From contig CAYGHD010000007.1 of assembly GCA_964349675.1 (NCBI GenBank), positions 1-28,057 of the forward strand: a DNA stretch of 28,057 bases, in the 5' to 3' direction. The notes beneath the pieces were generated by a model. The model was given only the letters and a program-made list of their open reading frames with translations, did no database searches and was not told the DNA's origin. Position 1 is the stretch's first letter; the number at the start of each line of letters is the position of its first letter. This DNA comes from GWA1-54-10 sp964349675 (GTDB lineage: Bacteria > Patescibacteriota > Minisyncoccia > Phycocordibacterales > SBAW01). Below are positions 14,868 to 22,922 of this stretch, piece by piece. Both the position numbers and the translations under genes were made by a program.

Positions 14868-16706
14868 ATGTGCGGAATCATTGGATATACCGGCAGAGCA
14901 GAGGCTGCTTCGTTTCTGGTGCAGGGGCTTTTGCAGCTTCAGTACCGCGGTTACGACAGTGCAGGCCTGGCAACGCTTGCGCCAGGTCGTATTGAACGTC
15001 GGCGGGTGCTTGGCAGCCCTGAAGGTTTGGTGCCGCTGCTTGAACATACGCCCCTTATGGGCACCACAGGCATTGGGCACACGCGCTGGGCGACCCATGG
15101 CAAAGCCTCTGTCGCAAATGCCCACCCACACCTCTCGCAAAATGGGCGGGTTGCAGTGGTGCACAATGGCACTATCGAAAATTACTCCGTCCTGCGTGTC
15201 GCGCTCGAACATCAGGGGTACGCCTTTGCGTCACAAACTGACACCGAGGTTGTGGCGCACATGGTCGAGCAAGAACTCCGCAGTCAAAAAAGTTTGGCAG
15301 CGGCGGTTGCTGCGGTGCTTCCGCGTTTGCGCGGGACGTACGCGTTCGCAATCATATCCGCTGATAGTCCAGGAGAGGTTGTGGTTGCGCGTTTAAGTAG
15401 CCCGCTTTTTCTTGGGTTTGGGCAAGAGGGCGTCTGTATCTCATCTGATGAGATAGGCTTCGGCGGCCAAGTGTCCAGTATTTTGGCTTTGCGCGATGGT
15501 GATGTTGCGACTGTTCGTGCCGACGGCTCGTACTTGTTGGAAGGTGCTTCTGCTGATGAGATGGCAGGACGTATCTTCCCTGCGACACTGTCACTGGAGA
15601 AGATAGATAAGGGTGAGCATCCCTTCTTCATGATGAAGGAGATATGCGAGCAGCCCAGTGCCATACAAGACACGCTACGAGGACGCATCTTGCCCAACTA
15701 CACTGGCGTCAAGCTTGGAGGTATCCAAAGTATGGGCGACAAACTTACCCATGCACAGCGGATCATATTGCTTGCCTGCGGTACCTCCTACCATGCAGCG
15801 TTAATAGGGAAGCAGCTTATTGAAGGGCTTGCCCGTGTGCCAGTTGAGGTTGCGTTTGCATCGGAGTTTATGCACACCGACCCGCTCATTGATGGTCGAG
15901 ATGTTGCTATCGGCATTTCTCAGTCTGGGGCAACCTTTGACACGCTGCGGGCAGTGGAGTTGGCAAAACGCCGCGGGGCAGTAACACTTGGTATTACCAA
16001 CCGGGTCGGCTCCGAGCTGGCAAACATAACGGACGCAGGCATCTATCTCCACGTCGGGCCAGAAATTGCGGTCGCATCGACCAAGGCCTTTACTGGCCAG
16101 GTCACAGCGCTCGTGCTGTTGGCGGTGCACCTCGCCTCTTTGCGTGGCGTTGCAAAACCCATGCATGTAGAGCCGCTTTTGCGAGGACTCGACATGATGG
16201 TGCAATGGATGAGCAGCGCACTGTATATGCAGAGGCAGATAGAGGATATTGTCGCAGCATATGTCAACGCGCAGCAGGTGCTCTTTATTGGCCGGGGAGT
16301 TAATGCGCCACTTGCGCTCGAGGGTGCATTAAAACTCAAGGAGGTCGCATATGTGAATGCGCACGCGCATCCAGCAGGAGAGCTCAAACACGGGCACCTT
16401 TCTTTAGTAGAGGAGGGGACGCCAGTTATTGCCATTGCTCCCAAAGACGCATTACAGGAAGCAATGTGTACCGCAGTGGAGGAGGCGAAGTCTCGTGGGG
16501 CCCATATCATTCTACTTGGTACACAAGGGGATGTTCGTGCTGCGGCTCTGGCACACCACCACATCGGACTGCCGGAAGTTCCTATGGAACTTTTTCCGAT
16601 ACTTGGCGCGATCCCACTCCAGCTTTTGGCACATGCGTGGGGGGTGGCAAAAGGATGCAACGTCGACAGGCCGCGCAACTTGGCCAAATCGGTTACGGTT
16701 GGCTAG
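14868..16706 (+). CDS. glmS: Glutamine--fructose-6-phosphate aminotransferase (isomerizing) GlmS
   Basis: GlmS makes glucosamine-6-phosphate from fructose-6-phosphate and glutamine, the first step toward UDP-GlcNAc for peptidoglycan and surface sugars. The 612-aa protein starts MCGIIGYTG, with catalytic Cys2 exposed after Met removal; the glutaminase signatures GHTRWATHG, HNGTIENY and SQTDTE follow. Two SIS sugar-isomerase domains come next (ACGTSYHAALIGK, ISQSGATFDTL, ALKLKEVAYVNAHAHPAGELKHG), and the C-terminus DRPRNLAKSVTVG closely matches the usual end, with Gly where most homologues have Glu. The start is fixed by the N-terminal cysteine; a longer in-frame start at 14796 would block it. 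Confidence 0.98.
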   Translation: MCGIIGYTGRAEAASFLVQGLLQLQYRGYDSAGLATLAPGRIERRRVLGSPEGLVPLLEHTPLMGTTGIGHTRWATHGKASVANAHPHLSQNGRVAVVHNGTIENYSVLRVALEHQGYAFASQTDTEVVAHMVEQELRSQKSLAAAVAAVLPRLRGTYAFAIISADSPGEVVVARLSSPLFLGFGQEGVCISSDEIGFGGQVSSILALRDGDVATVRADGSYLLEGASADEMAGRIFPATLSLEKIDKGEHPFFMMKEICEQPSAIQDTLRGRILPNYTGVKLGGIQSMGDKLTHAQRIILLACGTSYHAALIGKQLIEGLARVPVEVAFASEFMHTDPLIDGRDVAIGISQSGATFDTLRAVELAKRRGAVTLGITNRVGSELANITDAGIYLHVGPEIAVASTKAFTGQVTALVLLAVHLASLRGVAKPMHVEPLLRGLDMMVQWMSSALYMQRQIEDIVAAYVNAQQVLFIGRGVNAPLALEGALKLKEVAYVNAHAHPAGELKHGHLSLVEEGTPVIAIAPKDALQEAMCTAVEEAKSRGAHIILLGTQGDVRAAALAHHHIGLPEVPMELFPILGAIPLQLLAHAWGVAKGCNVDRPRNLAKSVTVG

Positions 16707-16728
16707 ACAACCAAGGTGGTGGTATTAT
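16699..16728 (+). promoter_or_regulatory. Promoter of the 129-aa orphan gene, overlapping the glmS stop
   Basis: TTGGCT (16699-16704) overlaps the last glmS codons; TATTAT (16723-16728) follows after 18 nt. The predicted start is near 16735, giving a leader of about 70 nt. Confidence 0.55.
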
Positions 16729-16733
16729 CTCAA

Positions 16734-16746
16734 ACAGACAGTCTGT
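16734..16746. promoter_or_regulatory. Operator-like perfect inverted repeat
   Basis: ACAGAC-A-GTCTGT is a perfect 6+1+6 dyad located 5 nt after the -10 box, over the expected transcription start. That position suits a repressor site. The cognate regulator is unknown. Confidence 0.45.
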
Positions 16747-16805
16747 GCACGTACCTGTTTGCCAGGGTGTCGCCTGCCTTTCAACAAAATCAGGGAGTAT
16801 GACGC

Positions 16806-17195
16806 ATGTCGACGACTTCTGTTGTGGCCGCGGCGCTCGCACGCACGCCGGCCAACGACCTGGGCCCCCGGAATGATCTGGGGATCCAGAATACCCTGCT
16901 CGACCGCGTGGGGAACGCGTATGCTCGGCAGAAGGCGCTCGATCTGCCACTGCTGCAGGCCGACCACATGTCGCTGCCACAGCTCCGCGCATTGCCGGTT
17001 GGCGGCACCGCCTTGGAGATCGCAGATGGTGCGCTCTGGGAGCAGGGCAAGCGGACCAACCAAACCCTCGGTGACCTCATGGACATCTTCGGCATCGGCC
17101 GCCAGCAGCTCACGGCGTTGCTGGCTCCGGACAACCGCGGCAGGCTCTCCGGCGGCACGTTGGCCAGCAGGTTCTATGATCTGATGGTGCACTGA
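16806..17195 (+). CDS. Orphan cytoplasmic protein, 129 aa, GC-rich
   Basis: I do not recognise this protein. It begins MSTTSVVAAALARTP and is a soluble, probably mainly helical sequence. Repeated short elements include NDLGPRNDLGIQNTLLDRVGN and a C-terminal part with TNQTLGDLMDIFGIGRQQLTALLAP. The latter loosely resembles a helix-hairpin-helix or HTH segment, but the match is weak. The frame is supported by an upstream promoter-like pair, a GGGAG ribosome site (16793-16797) 8 nt before the ATG, and a strong terminator 7 nt after the stop. The region is GC-rich, so several other frames are open by chance on both strands; only this one has translation and transcription signals. Confidence 0.7.
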   Translation: MSTTSVVAAALARTPANDLGPRNDLGIQNTLLDRVGNAYARQKALDLPLLQADHMSLPQLRALPVGGTALEIADGALWEQGKRTNQTLGDLMDIFGIGRQQLTALLAPDNRGRLSGGTLASRFYDLMVH

Positions 17196-17202
17196 TACAC
17201 AA

Positions 17203-17241
17203 GACCCGCCTCTGGCAATAGCCAAGGCGGGTCACTTTTTT
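17203..17241 (+). terminator. Intrinsic terminator of the 129-aa orphan gene
   Basis: GACCCGCCT (17203-17211), one bulged C, TGGC, loop AATA, GCCA, then AGGCGGGTC (17225-17233) form a 13-bp stem followed by ACTTTTTT. Confidence 0.93.
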
Positions 17242-17267
17242 ACCACGAGCTCAAAACAGAGTATTTC

Positions 17268-17960
17268 TTATTTCTCCAACGCTTCGATAGAGGTGTTGCG
17301 ATGGATTATTTCATCATTGCGCACCGACCGAAAAAATTCATACTGATTTTTTGGATGGCGGCCGTACCAGTCGAGGAAGGCGCTGCTCATTGGTTTCTTT
17401 TTAAGCGACTCTTCATATCGCTGGATAAATTCGCTGTACTGGTCAAACGCATGGTTTTCAAACAAATAGTTTAATTCATACGAGTAGCGGGGCTTTATCA
17501 CATACAACAAATATGATGCCCAGAAATAAAAGAAGGCAAAAAACAGCGGGATAAGCGTATGCCGCACCGTGCCCGTCTTTTTTTCTTGCCGGGCAAGCTG
17601 TGATATGACAATGACGTGCATTGTTTCATTTTCTTGCGCAAGCTCTGCATACAGCGCTGTGTGCGAGAGGTCTTTTGCTTTTTTTTCGTTTGCATAAAAA
17701 AGCGTCAAAAGCGTGTATGCCACCGATGTCCAAGAATGGTAGGGGACGCGCGCTATAACCTCGACCGCGCGGAATTTTAAATAGGATGGCCGCTTGCCAT
17801 ACACAACATTGCCGCACCACACCAATGAGTGCCCAAGGAGTCTTGGTATGAGCGCCGGCACATAGTCGTCATAGCGGGCTTTGTACGCCAGAAGCTCTTC
17901 TTCGTTGTTGAGCCGCACGTTGAGCTCTTCAAGTTCGCTGCTGCCTCGGCGTAATTCCAT
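17268..17960 (-). CDS. Alternative-oxidase-like diiron protein
   Basis: The 230-aa protein reads as a divergent member of the alternative oxidase (AOX/PTOX) family, membrane-bound diiron quinol oxidases that reduce O2 to water without proton pumping. Counting from a Met six residues upstream of the chosen start, all six expected iron ligands can be placed: Glu73 (VEVIARVP, cf. LETVAAVP), Glu118 and His121 (ENETMH, cf. ENERMH), Glu174 (LFENHAFDQYSEF, cf. LEEEA..SYTEF), Glu223 and His226 (RNDEIIHR, cf. RADEAHHR). Subtract 6 for numbering from the start used here. A hydrophobic stretch (about 141-160) suits monotopic membrane binding. I chose the ATG at 17960 because TATACT ends 6 nt upstream. 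Quinol oxidase activity is inferred; another diiron oxidase or oxygenase role is possible. Confidence 0.72.
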   Translation of the reverse strand: MELRRGSSELEELNVRLNNEEELLAYKARYDDYVPALIPRLLGHSLVWCGNVVYGKRPSYLKFRAVEVIARVPYHSWTSVAYTLLTLFYANEKKAKDLSHTALYAELAQENETMHVIVISQLARQEKKTGTVRHTLIPLFFAFFYFWASYLLYVIKPRYSYELNYLFENHAFDQYSEFIQRYEESLKKKPMSSAFLDWYGRHPKNQYEFFRSVRNDEIIHRNTSIEALEK

Positions 17961-17966
17961 AGGGGC

Positions 17967-17979
17967 AGTATAGTACAAT
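17967..17979. promoter_or_regulatory. Back-to-back divergent -10 boxes of the AOX-like and DUF192 genes
   Basis: On the minus strand TATACT (17972-17967) ends 6 nt before the ATG at 17960. On the plus strand TACAAT (17974-17979) ends 6 nt before the ATG at 17986. The two boxes are separated by a single base (17973). Both transcripts would be leaderless, and simultaneous polymerase binding at both boxes looks sterically impossible. Confidence 0.65.
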
Positions 17980-17985
17980 TACGCT

Positions 17986-18465
17986 ATGATGCGCTACGTA
18001 CGTGCTGCAATGGGTGCCCTGTTGGTGGGCGCCTTGCTAGCGGCTGGGTACTATTATGCTGCGTATTATCAACAACCGGTGCCTACTAAAGTGACACAAG
18101 CAACCGTGCGTATTGGTTCGACGACACTGCCCGTACTGCTCGCACTGACGCCAATAGACAGGCAGCGTGGCTTGTCAGGCAGAGCAGCTTTGGCAAAAAA
18201 CCAAGGGATGCTTTTTGTGTTTGACGCTCCGGGGCGTTGGGGTTTTTGGATGAAGGATATGTACTTCCCTATAGATATTATTTGGCTTGATGCGGCTGCT
18301 CGGGTCGTGACTGTTGCACACAATGTCTCTCCACAGTCGTATCCAGAGGTTTTGCATCCAACCCAACCTTCGCTGTATGTGCTTGAGCTTGCGGCAGGAG
18401 AAAGCCGGAAGCTCGGTATAGTTGAGGGGCAGCAACTGCAAATTGAAGGCGTTGTGGCGCAATAA
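17986..18465 (+). CDS. DUF192 family secreted or membrane-anchored protein
   Basis: The 159-aa protein has an N-terminal signal/anchor helix (about residues 7-28, AAMGALLVGALLAAGYYYAAYY) and a DUF192 domain (about 42-155). Conserved DUF192 features are TPIDRQRGLSGR, GMLFVFD, GFWMKDMYFPIDIIWLD, VTVAHNVSPQSYP and VLELAAGESRKLGI. DUF192 proteins form small beta-barrel domains of unknown biochemical role and are usually exported. Two adjacent ATG codons start the gene; the first gives the leaderless spacing to the TACAAT box. It is divergent from the AOX-like gene and convergent with rnpB. Confidence 0.92.
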   Translation: MMRYVRAAMGALLVGALLAAGYYYAAYYQQPVPTKVTQATVRIGSTTLPVLLALTPIDRQRGLSGRAALAKNQGMLFVFDAPGRWGFWMKDMYFPIDIIWLDAAARVVTVAHNVSPQSYPEVLHPTQPSLYVLELAAGESRKLGIVEGQQLQIEGVVAQ

Positions 18466-18474
18466 GACGAGCAA

Positions 18475-18497
18475 ACGCCCCGCGGTAAGCGGGGCGT
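18475..18497 (-). terminator. Hairpin between DUF192 and rnpB, probable rnpB terminator
   Basis: ACGCCCCGC (18475-18483), a 5-nt loop and GCGGGGCGT (18489-18497) form a perfect 9-bp stem. On the minus strand it is followed by a moderately T-rich TTTGCTCGTCTT. On the plus strand no T-tract follows, though the hairpin could still protect the DUF192 mRNA end. Confidence 0.65.
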
Positions 18498-18510
18498 CCA
18501 CAGCACTGCG

Positions 18511-18797
18511 CGCGCGTCTGTAAGCCGAATTCTGTCGTGAACAACAATTTATCTGGTCCCACTGTCGCCAATGGGATCAAGCGGCACTCCCCACTGTGGG
18601 GCACGGCCTTGCACTCAAGTAAGGATTTAGCCGTTTCACCCCTCAACCCGAAGGCTGAGGACTCGTCTCTGTTCGCACCTCTTTTGCCCGCAGCAAGCAA
18701 ACGACAGGGGTTACCTGCTACTTGTCTCCAAGTTGCCTTGGGAGTGTTCGGACTTTCCTCCCTGGAAGTAAATCCAGGGCTGTTATTCAACGCGCTA
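18511..18797 (-). ncRNA. rnpB: RNase P RNA (bacterial type A)
   Basis: This is the catalytic RNA of RNase P, which matures tRNA 5' ends. On the minus strand the universally conserved GAGGAAAGTCCG lies at 18760-18749, and the 3' consensus AGAATTCGGCTTACAG at 18533-18518. P1 is formed by GCGCGT (18795-18790) and ACGCGC (18517-18512). A long stem with the ends CCCCACAGTGGGG and the CAGCCTTCGGGTTGAGG hairpin lie between. Ends are estimated from P1 and are good to a few bases. The length of about 287 nt is short for type A, so one or more peripheral helices may be reduced. Confidence 0.93.
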
Positions 18798-18853
18798 GCG
18801 CCCAGGGTAGCACAAAATCCACACGTTTTCCAGGCATTTTTATAAGTCTCGGG

Positions 18854-18859
18854 TATACT
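18854..18859 (+). promoter_or_regulatory. -10 box of the O-antigen-ligase/TPR gene
   Basis: TATACT ends 7 nt before the ATG at 18867. There is no SD. Confidence 0.65.
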
Positions 18860-18866
18860 AGGTAAC

Positions 18867-21197
18867 ATGCAACAATCACGATTCATCACCTGGTCCCAGT
18901 ACATCTATGTATTCGGTCTAGCGCTCGGGCTCATTTTTATTATCCCAACCCCTTGGTTCCCGCTGCAACTTGGCAAACTCGCACTTTTAACCGCAACACT
19001 CGCGCTGGCAGCAATCCTATTTATCCTCGGAGGTGGGTTGCGATTGTTTTTTCAAAAAAATGCAGGGAGTATGGGTGCACTTTTGGTGGGGCTGCTCCCT
19101 CTGGCATATGCGGCATCCTACTATTTCTCCGCCGATCGCAGCGTCGGGTTGGTCGGGTTTGGAGTCGAGAGTGACACGCTTTTGTTTATGGTGGTGTGTG
19201 CACTTATATACGTGCTTTCTTTTGCGCTGCACAAAACTACGTTCGCCGTTCGAGTATTGTTGCTCGGCACTGGCGCAGCAGCAACGGTTGCAGTGCTGTG
19301 GCAATATTTGATTATCCTTTTTGGCACAAAGCTTGCGCCGTTTGCGATATTTGCCGACCGGTCAGTCAACGTTGTGGGCAAATGGAATGATTTAGGATTG
19401 TTGGCCGGACTTTTGCTTGTGCTGTTGGTACTATGGCTTGAGTTTGGCGGCGCAAACATCGTGCGCCGTGCGGTGGGGGGTATTGCGGTACTCGCGATTA
19501 TGCTCTTTCTTGCTATTGTGCAATTTTCGCTCGTCTGGTCTTTGGTGCTCGGGTTCTCGCTGATTATTGCCTTCTGGTCTTTTGTGAGTATGCGCGGGGC
19601 AGGAGGGGATGGCCGCGCTTGGTTTACAAAAGTGCCTTGGATCCCGCTTGCAGTGGCCCTGGTGAGCGGCTTGTTGTTGCTGTGGGGTGGCACCAAAATA
19701 AATCCAAGTGTGACATCGGTATTTCCCGTATCTTCACTTGAAGTCCGGCCATCATTCTCTTCAACGCGCGAGATTATCACCGCGGCACATGGTGGTTTTG
19801 TAAACCGCTTTCTGGTAGGTACTGGCCCACAGACGTTTGGCCAAGCGTGGTTGTTAAACAAGCCAATGCAAGTCAATCAAACACCGTTTTGGAACTTGGA
19901 CTTCAATATCGGATTCAGTACCCTTATGACCGCATTTGGCACGGTGGGGGCTGTCGGTGTCCTTGCGTGGATTATACCGGTGCTCTTGCTGCTGTTGGCG
20001 ATGACGCAGATTGTCCGGTCAGCAGTGTTTAGCGCAACAGACAAAACGCTTGCGTTGGCGCTTGGAGTAGTAAGCTTCTACCTGTGGGCAAGCATATTCT
20101 TCTATGTGCCAAGCCAAGGGCTTATTGTCTTGGCGTTTGCCTCAGCTGGGGCAGTGCTCGGTTTTTCAATGAAACATCGGGCGTCGTCGGTGCAAGACGC
20201 TTCTGGTATGCGCAAGTTTTTAATTGCCGCAGCCGCTGTTGTGCTGGTGGTGGTTACTATGGGGAGCAGCGTGGTGGTGGGGCGTCGGTTTGTTGCAGAA
20301 ATGTATACCAACCAAGGTTTGTCGGCGCTTGGAGAAGGTAACATCGCAGAGGCTCTTGCCTTTGCTGAAAAATCGACAGCTGTAGAGCCAACAAACAACG
20401 GGCTTCGCTTAGCGGTTTCTGCCCATGGCGCAAAACTGCAGCAACTATCACAGGTTGAAAAGCCGAGTGCCGAGATGCAGACAGAATTTACTCAAGAAGT
20501 ACAAAAAGCGATAACACAAGGGCAACAGGCAATCGCACTTTCGCCACGAGACTACCGTGGATACTTTGCGCTCGGCAAGGTCTATGATTTGCTCGCGTCT
20601 TTGGGGGTGACCGGCGGATATGAAAATGCAAAAAAGACATATGCGGATGCGATGCTCCATAACCCAAAGAGCCCAGAAATCCCGCTCTATGTGGCACGTC
20701 TAGAATCGAGAAAGGGTAATGTCTCTGGGGTGGAAGAAAATCTGAAACAAGCATTAACGCTCAAGCCAGACTACACTGATGCTATTTTGTTTGTCGTCCA
20801 GCTGAACGTTGCAAACAAAGATATTCCAAATGCGATTAAGGCGGCACAAGCTGCCGTCCGCAGCGCTCCGGGTGTGCCGGTCATCTGGTTCCAGTTGGGG
20901 CTGCTCTACTACAGTGCAAACGACACCGCAAACGCACTCCAGGTGTTTGAACAAGCGGTTAAATTGCAGGCAGACTATGCTAATGCAAAATACTTCCTTG
21001 GCTTATCGTATGCGGCTCAAAATCGCCGAGAAGATGCAATGCAGCAGTTTATCGACCTGCAAAAGACAAACCCGGACAACACAGAGATCGCGCTTATCTT
21101 GCGCAACCTGCAGGAAGGGAAGCCTCCGTTTGAAAACGCTCAGCCTCCGGTGACGCCAACTCCAGAAGATCGGCCAACCGCCCCTATTTCTCAATAG
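18867..21197 (+). CDS. O-antigen-ligase-like polytopic membrane protein with C-terminal TPR repeats
   Basis: The 776-aa protein has about 11-12 membrane helices in residues 10-475. An O-antigen ligase/polymerase-like loop carries RPSFSSTREIITAAHGG and FLVGTGPQTF, the latter resembling the Wzy_C GxGPxxF signature. From about 480 to 745 it carries several TPR-like repeats (e.g. YFALGKVYDLLASLG, VIWFQLGLLYYSANDTANALQVFEQAVKL, NAKYFLGLSYAAQNREDA with minor variation). The C-terminal tail is proline-rich. Such proteins are predicted to transfer or polymerise surface glycans. Substrate and polarity are not readable here. MurJ and LepA genes follow, each with its own -10-like box. Confidence 0.85.
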   Translation: MQQSRFITWSQYIYVFGLALGLIFIIPTPWFPLQLGKLALLTATLALAAILFILGGGLRLFFQKNAGSMGALLVGLLPLAYAASYYFSADRSVGLVGFGVESDTLLFMVVCALIYVLSFALHKTTFAVRVLLLGTGAAATVAVLWQYLIILFGTKLAPFAIFADRSVNVVGKWNDLGLLAGLLLVLLVLWLEFGGANIVRRAVGGIAVLAIMLFLAIVQFSLVWSLVLGFSLIIAFWSFVSMRGAGGDGRAWFTKVPWIPLAVALVSGLLLLWGGTKINPSVTSVFPVSSLEVRPSFSSTREIITAAHGGFVNRFLVGTGPQTFGQAWLLNKPMQVNQTPFWNLDFNIGFSTLMTAFGTVGAVGVLAWIIPVLLLLLAMTQIVRSAVFSATDKTLALALGVVSFYLWASIFFYVPSQGLIVLAFASAGAVLGFSMKHRASSVQDASGMRKFLIAAAAVVLVVVTMGSSVVVGRRFVAEMYTNQGLSALGEGNIAEALAFAEKSTAVEPTNNGLRLAVSAHGAKLQQLSQVEKPSAEMQTEFTQEVQKAITQGQQAIALSPRDYRGYFALGKVYDLLASLGVTGGYENAKKTYADAMLHNPKSPEIPLYVARLESRKGNVSGVEENLKQALTLKPDYTDAILFVVQLNVANKDIPNAIKAAQAAVRSAPGVPVIWFQLGLLYYSANDTANALQVFEQAVKLQADYANAKYFLGLSYAAQNRREDAMQQFIDLQKTNPDNTEIALILRNLQEGKPPFENAQPPVTPTPEDRPTAPISQ

Positions 21198-21210
21198 GCG
21201 CTTTGGCGCG

Positions 21211-21216
21211 TACAAT
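21211..21216 (+). promoter_or_regulatory. -10 box of murJ, leaderless
   Basis: TACAAT ends exactly 6 nt before the ATG at 21223; the intervening ACAGGG could be read as a weak SD, but it is too close to the start to act as one. Confidence 0.6.
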
Positions 21217-21222
21217 ACAGGG

Positions 21223-22896
21223 ATGGTTCGCAGTGTATTATCTGTTGTCGGCCGCGAGTTTCGCGGCATGCATGAGGCCGCCTATTTGCTGGCGGCTTTT
21301 GCGCTTGGGTCTCAGTTGTTGGCGCTGGTGCGAGACAGACTCCTTGCTTCTGAATTTGGCGCGTCGCATATGCTCGATGTCTATTACCTTGCGTTCCGTA
21401 TCCCTGATTTACTCTTTGCAACCGTTGCCTCGCTACTGTCGCTCTATGCATTGTTGCCAATTTTGTCACGTCTAGAAAAAGAGCAACCCGCAGCACTTTT
21501 GTCGTTTATGCGGCAAACGCTGCTCGTGTTTTTTGCAGTAATGGCAATTATTGCGAGTGTGCTTTTTGTCGCAGCCCCCATGCTTGTGCCGCTCATTGCC
21601 CCTGGCATTACCAACCCTGACCTTGTGTTGCTGATTCGCATTCTGCTTTTGCAGCCGATACTGCTTGGAGCTTCAAATATTTTTGCAGCAATGACACAGC
21701 TTCGACATCGATTTTTCATTTATGCGCTTTCGCCACTGCTGTATAACATTGGCATTATCATCGGTATTTTGGCGCTGTATCCTCGTTTCGGAGTAGCGGG
21801 GCTCGGGTGGGGGGTCGTCCTTGGCGCGCTGCTCCACATGGCAGTGCAGATACCATTTTTCACCCAAGAAAAAAATACCGAGCACCTACCTTTCCCCCGT
21901 TTTGTGAAAGAGTTGTATGCAGTGCTGCTCTTGTCGGTGCCCCGCACGCTTGCACTTGCTGCAGGGCAGATATCGCTCATGCTGTTACTCGCGATAGCAT
22001 CATATTTTTCTGCCGGTTCAATCGCGGTATACATGTTGGCGTATGGTTTGCAGGCGGTGCCGCTCACTATTATTGGCGTTTCGTATTCGGTTGCGGCTTT
22101 TCCCACACTTGCACGGTTGCACGCGAGCGGAGAAAAAGCGGAATTTGTCACCTATCTAGAGACGGCGCTTCGGCATATATTTTTTTGGGCAATCCCTGCG
22201 ACTATTTTTGTCATTGTGTTGCGCGCGCAATTGGTGCGCGTGATTTTAGGCGCCGGGGCATTTAGTTGGGATGCGACGCGTTTGACTGCAGCGGCACTCG
22301 CACTTTTTTGCCTCTCGCTTGTGGCGCAGTCAATTACGCTGCTCATTGCGCGCGGATATTATGCAGCGGGGAACACACAAAAACCCCTCTATTTCGGGAT
22401 TGTTGGTGTGGTGGTGTCGGCGCTCTCTGCGCTCGTCTTTATTGCTCTGTTTGAAAAAAATGTCCTCGCACATTTCTTTATCGAGTCGCTGCTGCGCGTC
22501 ACAAACGTCTCTGGGACAGAAATTTTGATTTTGGCGCTTGCGTATGCGCTTGGGTCGGTGGTGCAATTTGGTGTTGGGTTTTTCTATTTTGTGCGGGACT
22601 TCCACGTCCCCTGCGGGCGCATCGGAGCCTTGGTCTTTCAGAGTTTTTCCGCGTCCGTTATCGGTGGTAGCGTGGCCTACGGTGTGCTGGCGGCCACTGG
22701 CGCAACAGGGACCATTAATACCACTCTCGGGTTGGTGGTGCAGGGAGGCGTTGCGGGGATTCTTGGTCTTGCGGTTGCAGCATTGATGCTCGCACTCCTT
22801 AAAAATGTAGAACTTGCCGAAGCGTACAGTGCATTTCAGCAGCGATTTAAAGTCGGCAAGGCGCTCCCGCTTGAAACAACAGACATCTCCTCATAA
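21223..22896 (+). CDS. murJ: Lipid II flippase MurJ (MviN family)
   Basis: MurJ moves lipid-linked peptidoglycan precursor across the cytoplasmic membrane. The 557-aa protein has about 14 hydrophobic helices, the usual MurJ number. Family features include RDRLLASEFGASHMLDVYYLAFRIPDLL near the N-terminus, with its conserved Arg and Asp, and GLQAVPLTIIGVSYSVAAFPTLARL in the middle, matching the MviN motif ending in FPTLSR. The soluble C-terminus is short. Neighbouring glmS and the glycan-ligase-like gene fit a cell-envelope cluster. The gene starts at the ATG 6 nt after the TACAAT box. Confidence 0.93.
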   Translation: MVRSVLSVVGREFRGMHEAAYLLAAFALGSQLLALVRDRLLASEFGASHMLDVYYLAFRIPDLLFATVASLLSLYALLPILSRLEKEQPAALLSFMRQTLLVFFAVMAIIASVLFVAAPMLVPLIAPGITNPDLVLLIRILLLQPILLGASNIFAAMTQLRHRFFIYALSPLLYNIGIIIGILALYPRFGVAGLGWGVVLGALLHMAVQIPFFTQEKNTEHLPFPRFVKELYAVLLLSVPRTLALAAGQISLMLLLAIASYFSAGSIAVYMLAYGLQAVPLTIIGVSYSVAAFPTLARLHASGEKAEFVTYLETALRHIFFWAIPATIFVIVLRAQLVRVILGAGAFSWDATRLTAAALALFCLSLVAQSITLLIARGYYAAGNTQKPLYFGIVGVVVSALSALVFIALFEKNVLAHFFIESLLRVTNVSGTEILILALAYALGSVVQFGVGFFYFVRDFHVPCGRIGALVFQSFSASVIGGSVAYGVLAATGATGTINTTLGLVVQGGVAGILGLAVAALMLALLKNVELAEAYSAFQQRFKVGKALPLETTDISS

Positions 22897-22910
22897 TGCC
22901 GTTAAAATGG

Positions 22911-22916
22911 TAGACT
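22911..22916 (+). promoter_or_regulatory. -10 box of lepA, leaderless
   Basis: TAGACT ends exactly 6 nt before the GTG start at 22923. TAAAAT at 22903-22908 is a second candidate giving a leader of about 8 nt. Confidence 0.6.
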
Positions 22917-22922
22917 GCCTGC

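Noticed and set aside
16043..16687. Long open frame on the minus strand opposite glmS (214 codons)
   Set aside because: It is fully antisense to an unmistakable glmS, has no recognisable motif and no start signals; such frames are expected opposite GC-rich coding sequence.
16429..17184. 251-codon plus-strand frame spanning the glmS 3' end and the next gene
   Set aside because: It overlaps glmS in another frame, crosses the promoter and SD of the 129-aa gene, and its composition (many Arg, Trp, Cys, Ser) is typical of a shadow frame.
16725..17225. Minus-strand frames of 122-166 codons opposite the 129-aa orphan gene
   Set aside because: Only the plus-strand frame at 16806 has promoter, SD and terminator in the right order; the minus frames run through the terminator hairpin.
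18537..18845. Coding frames on both strands inside 18511-18845
   Set aside because: The region is RNase P RNA on the minus strand; frames here are accidental.
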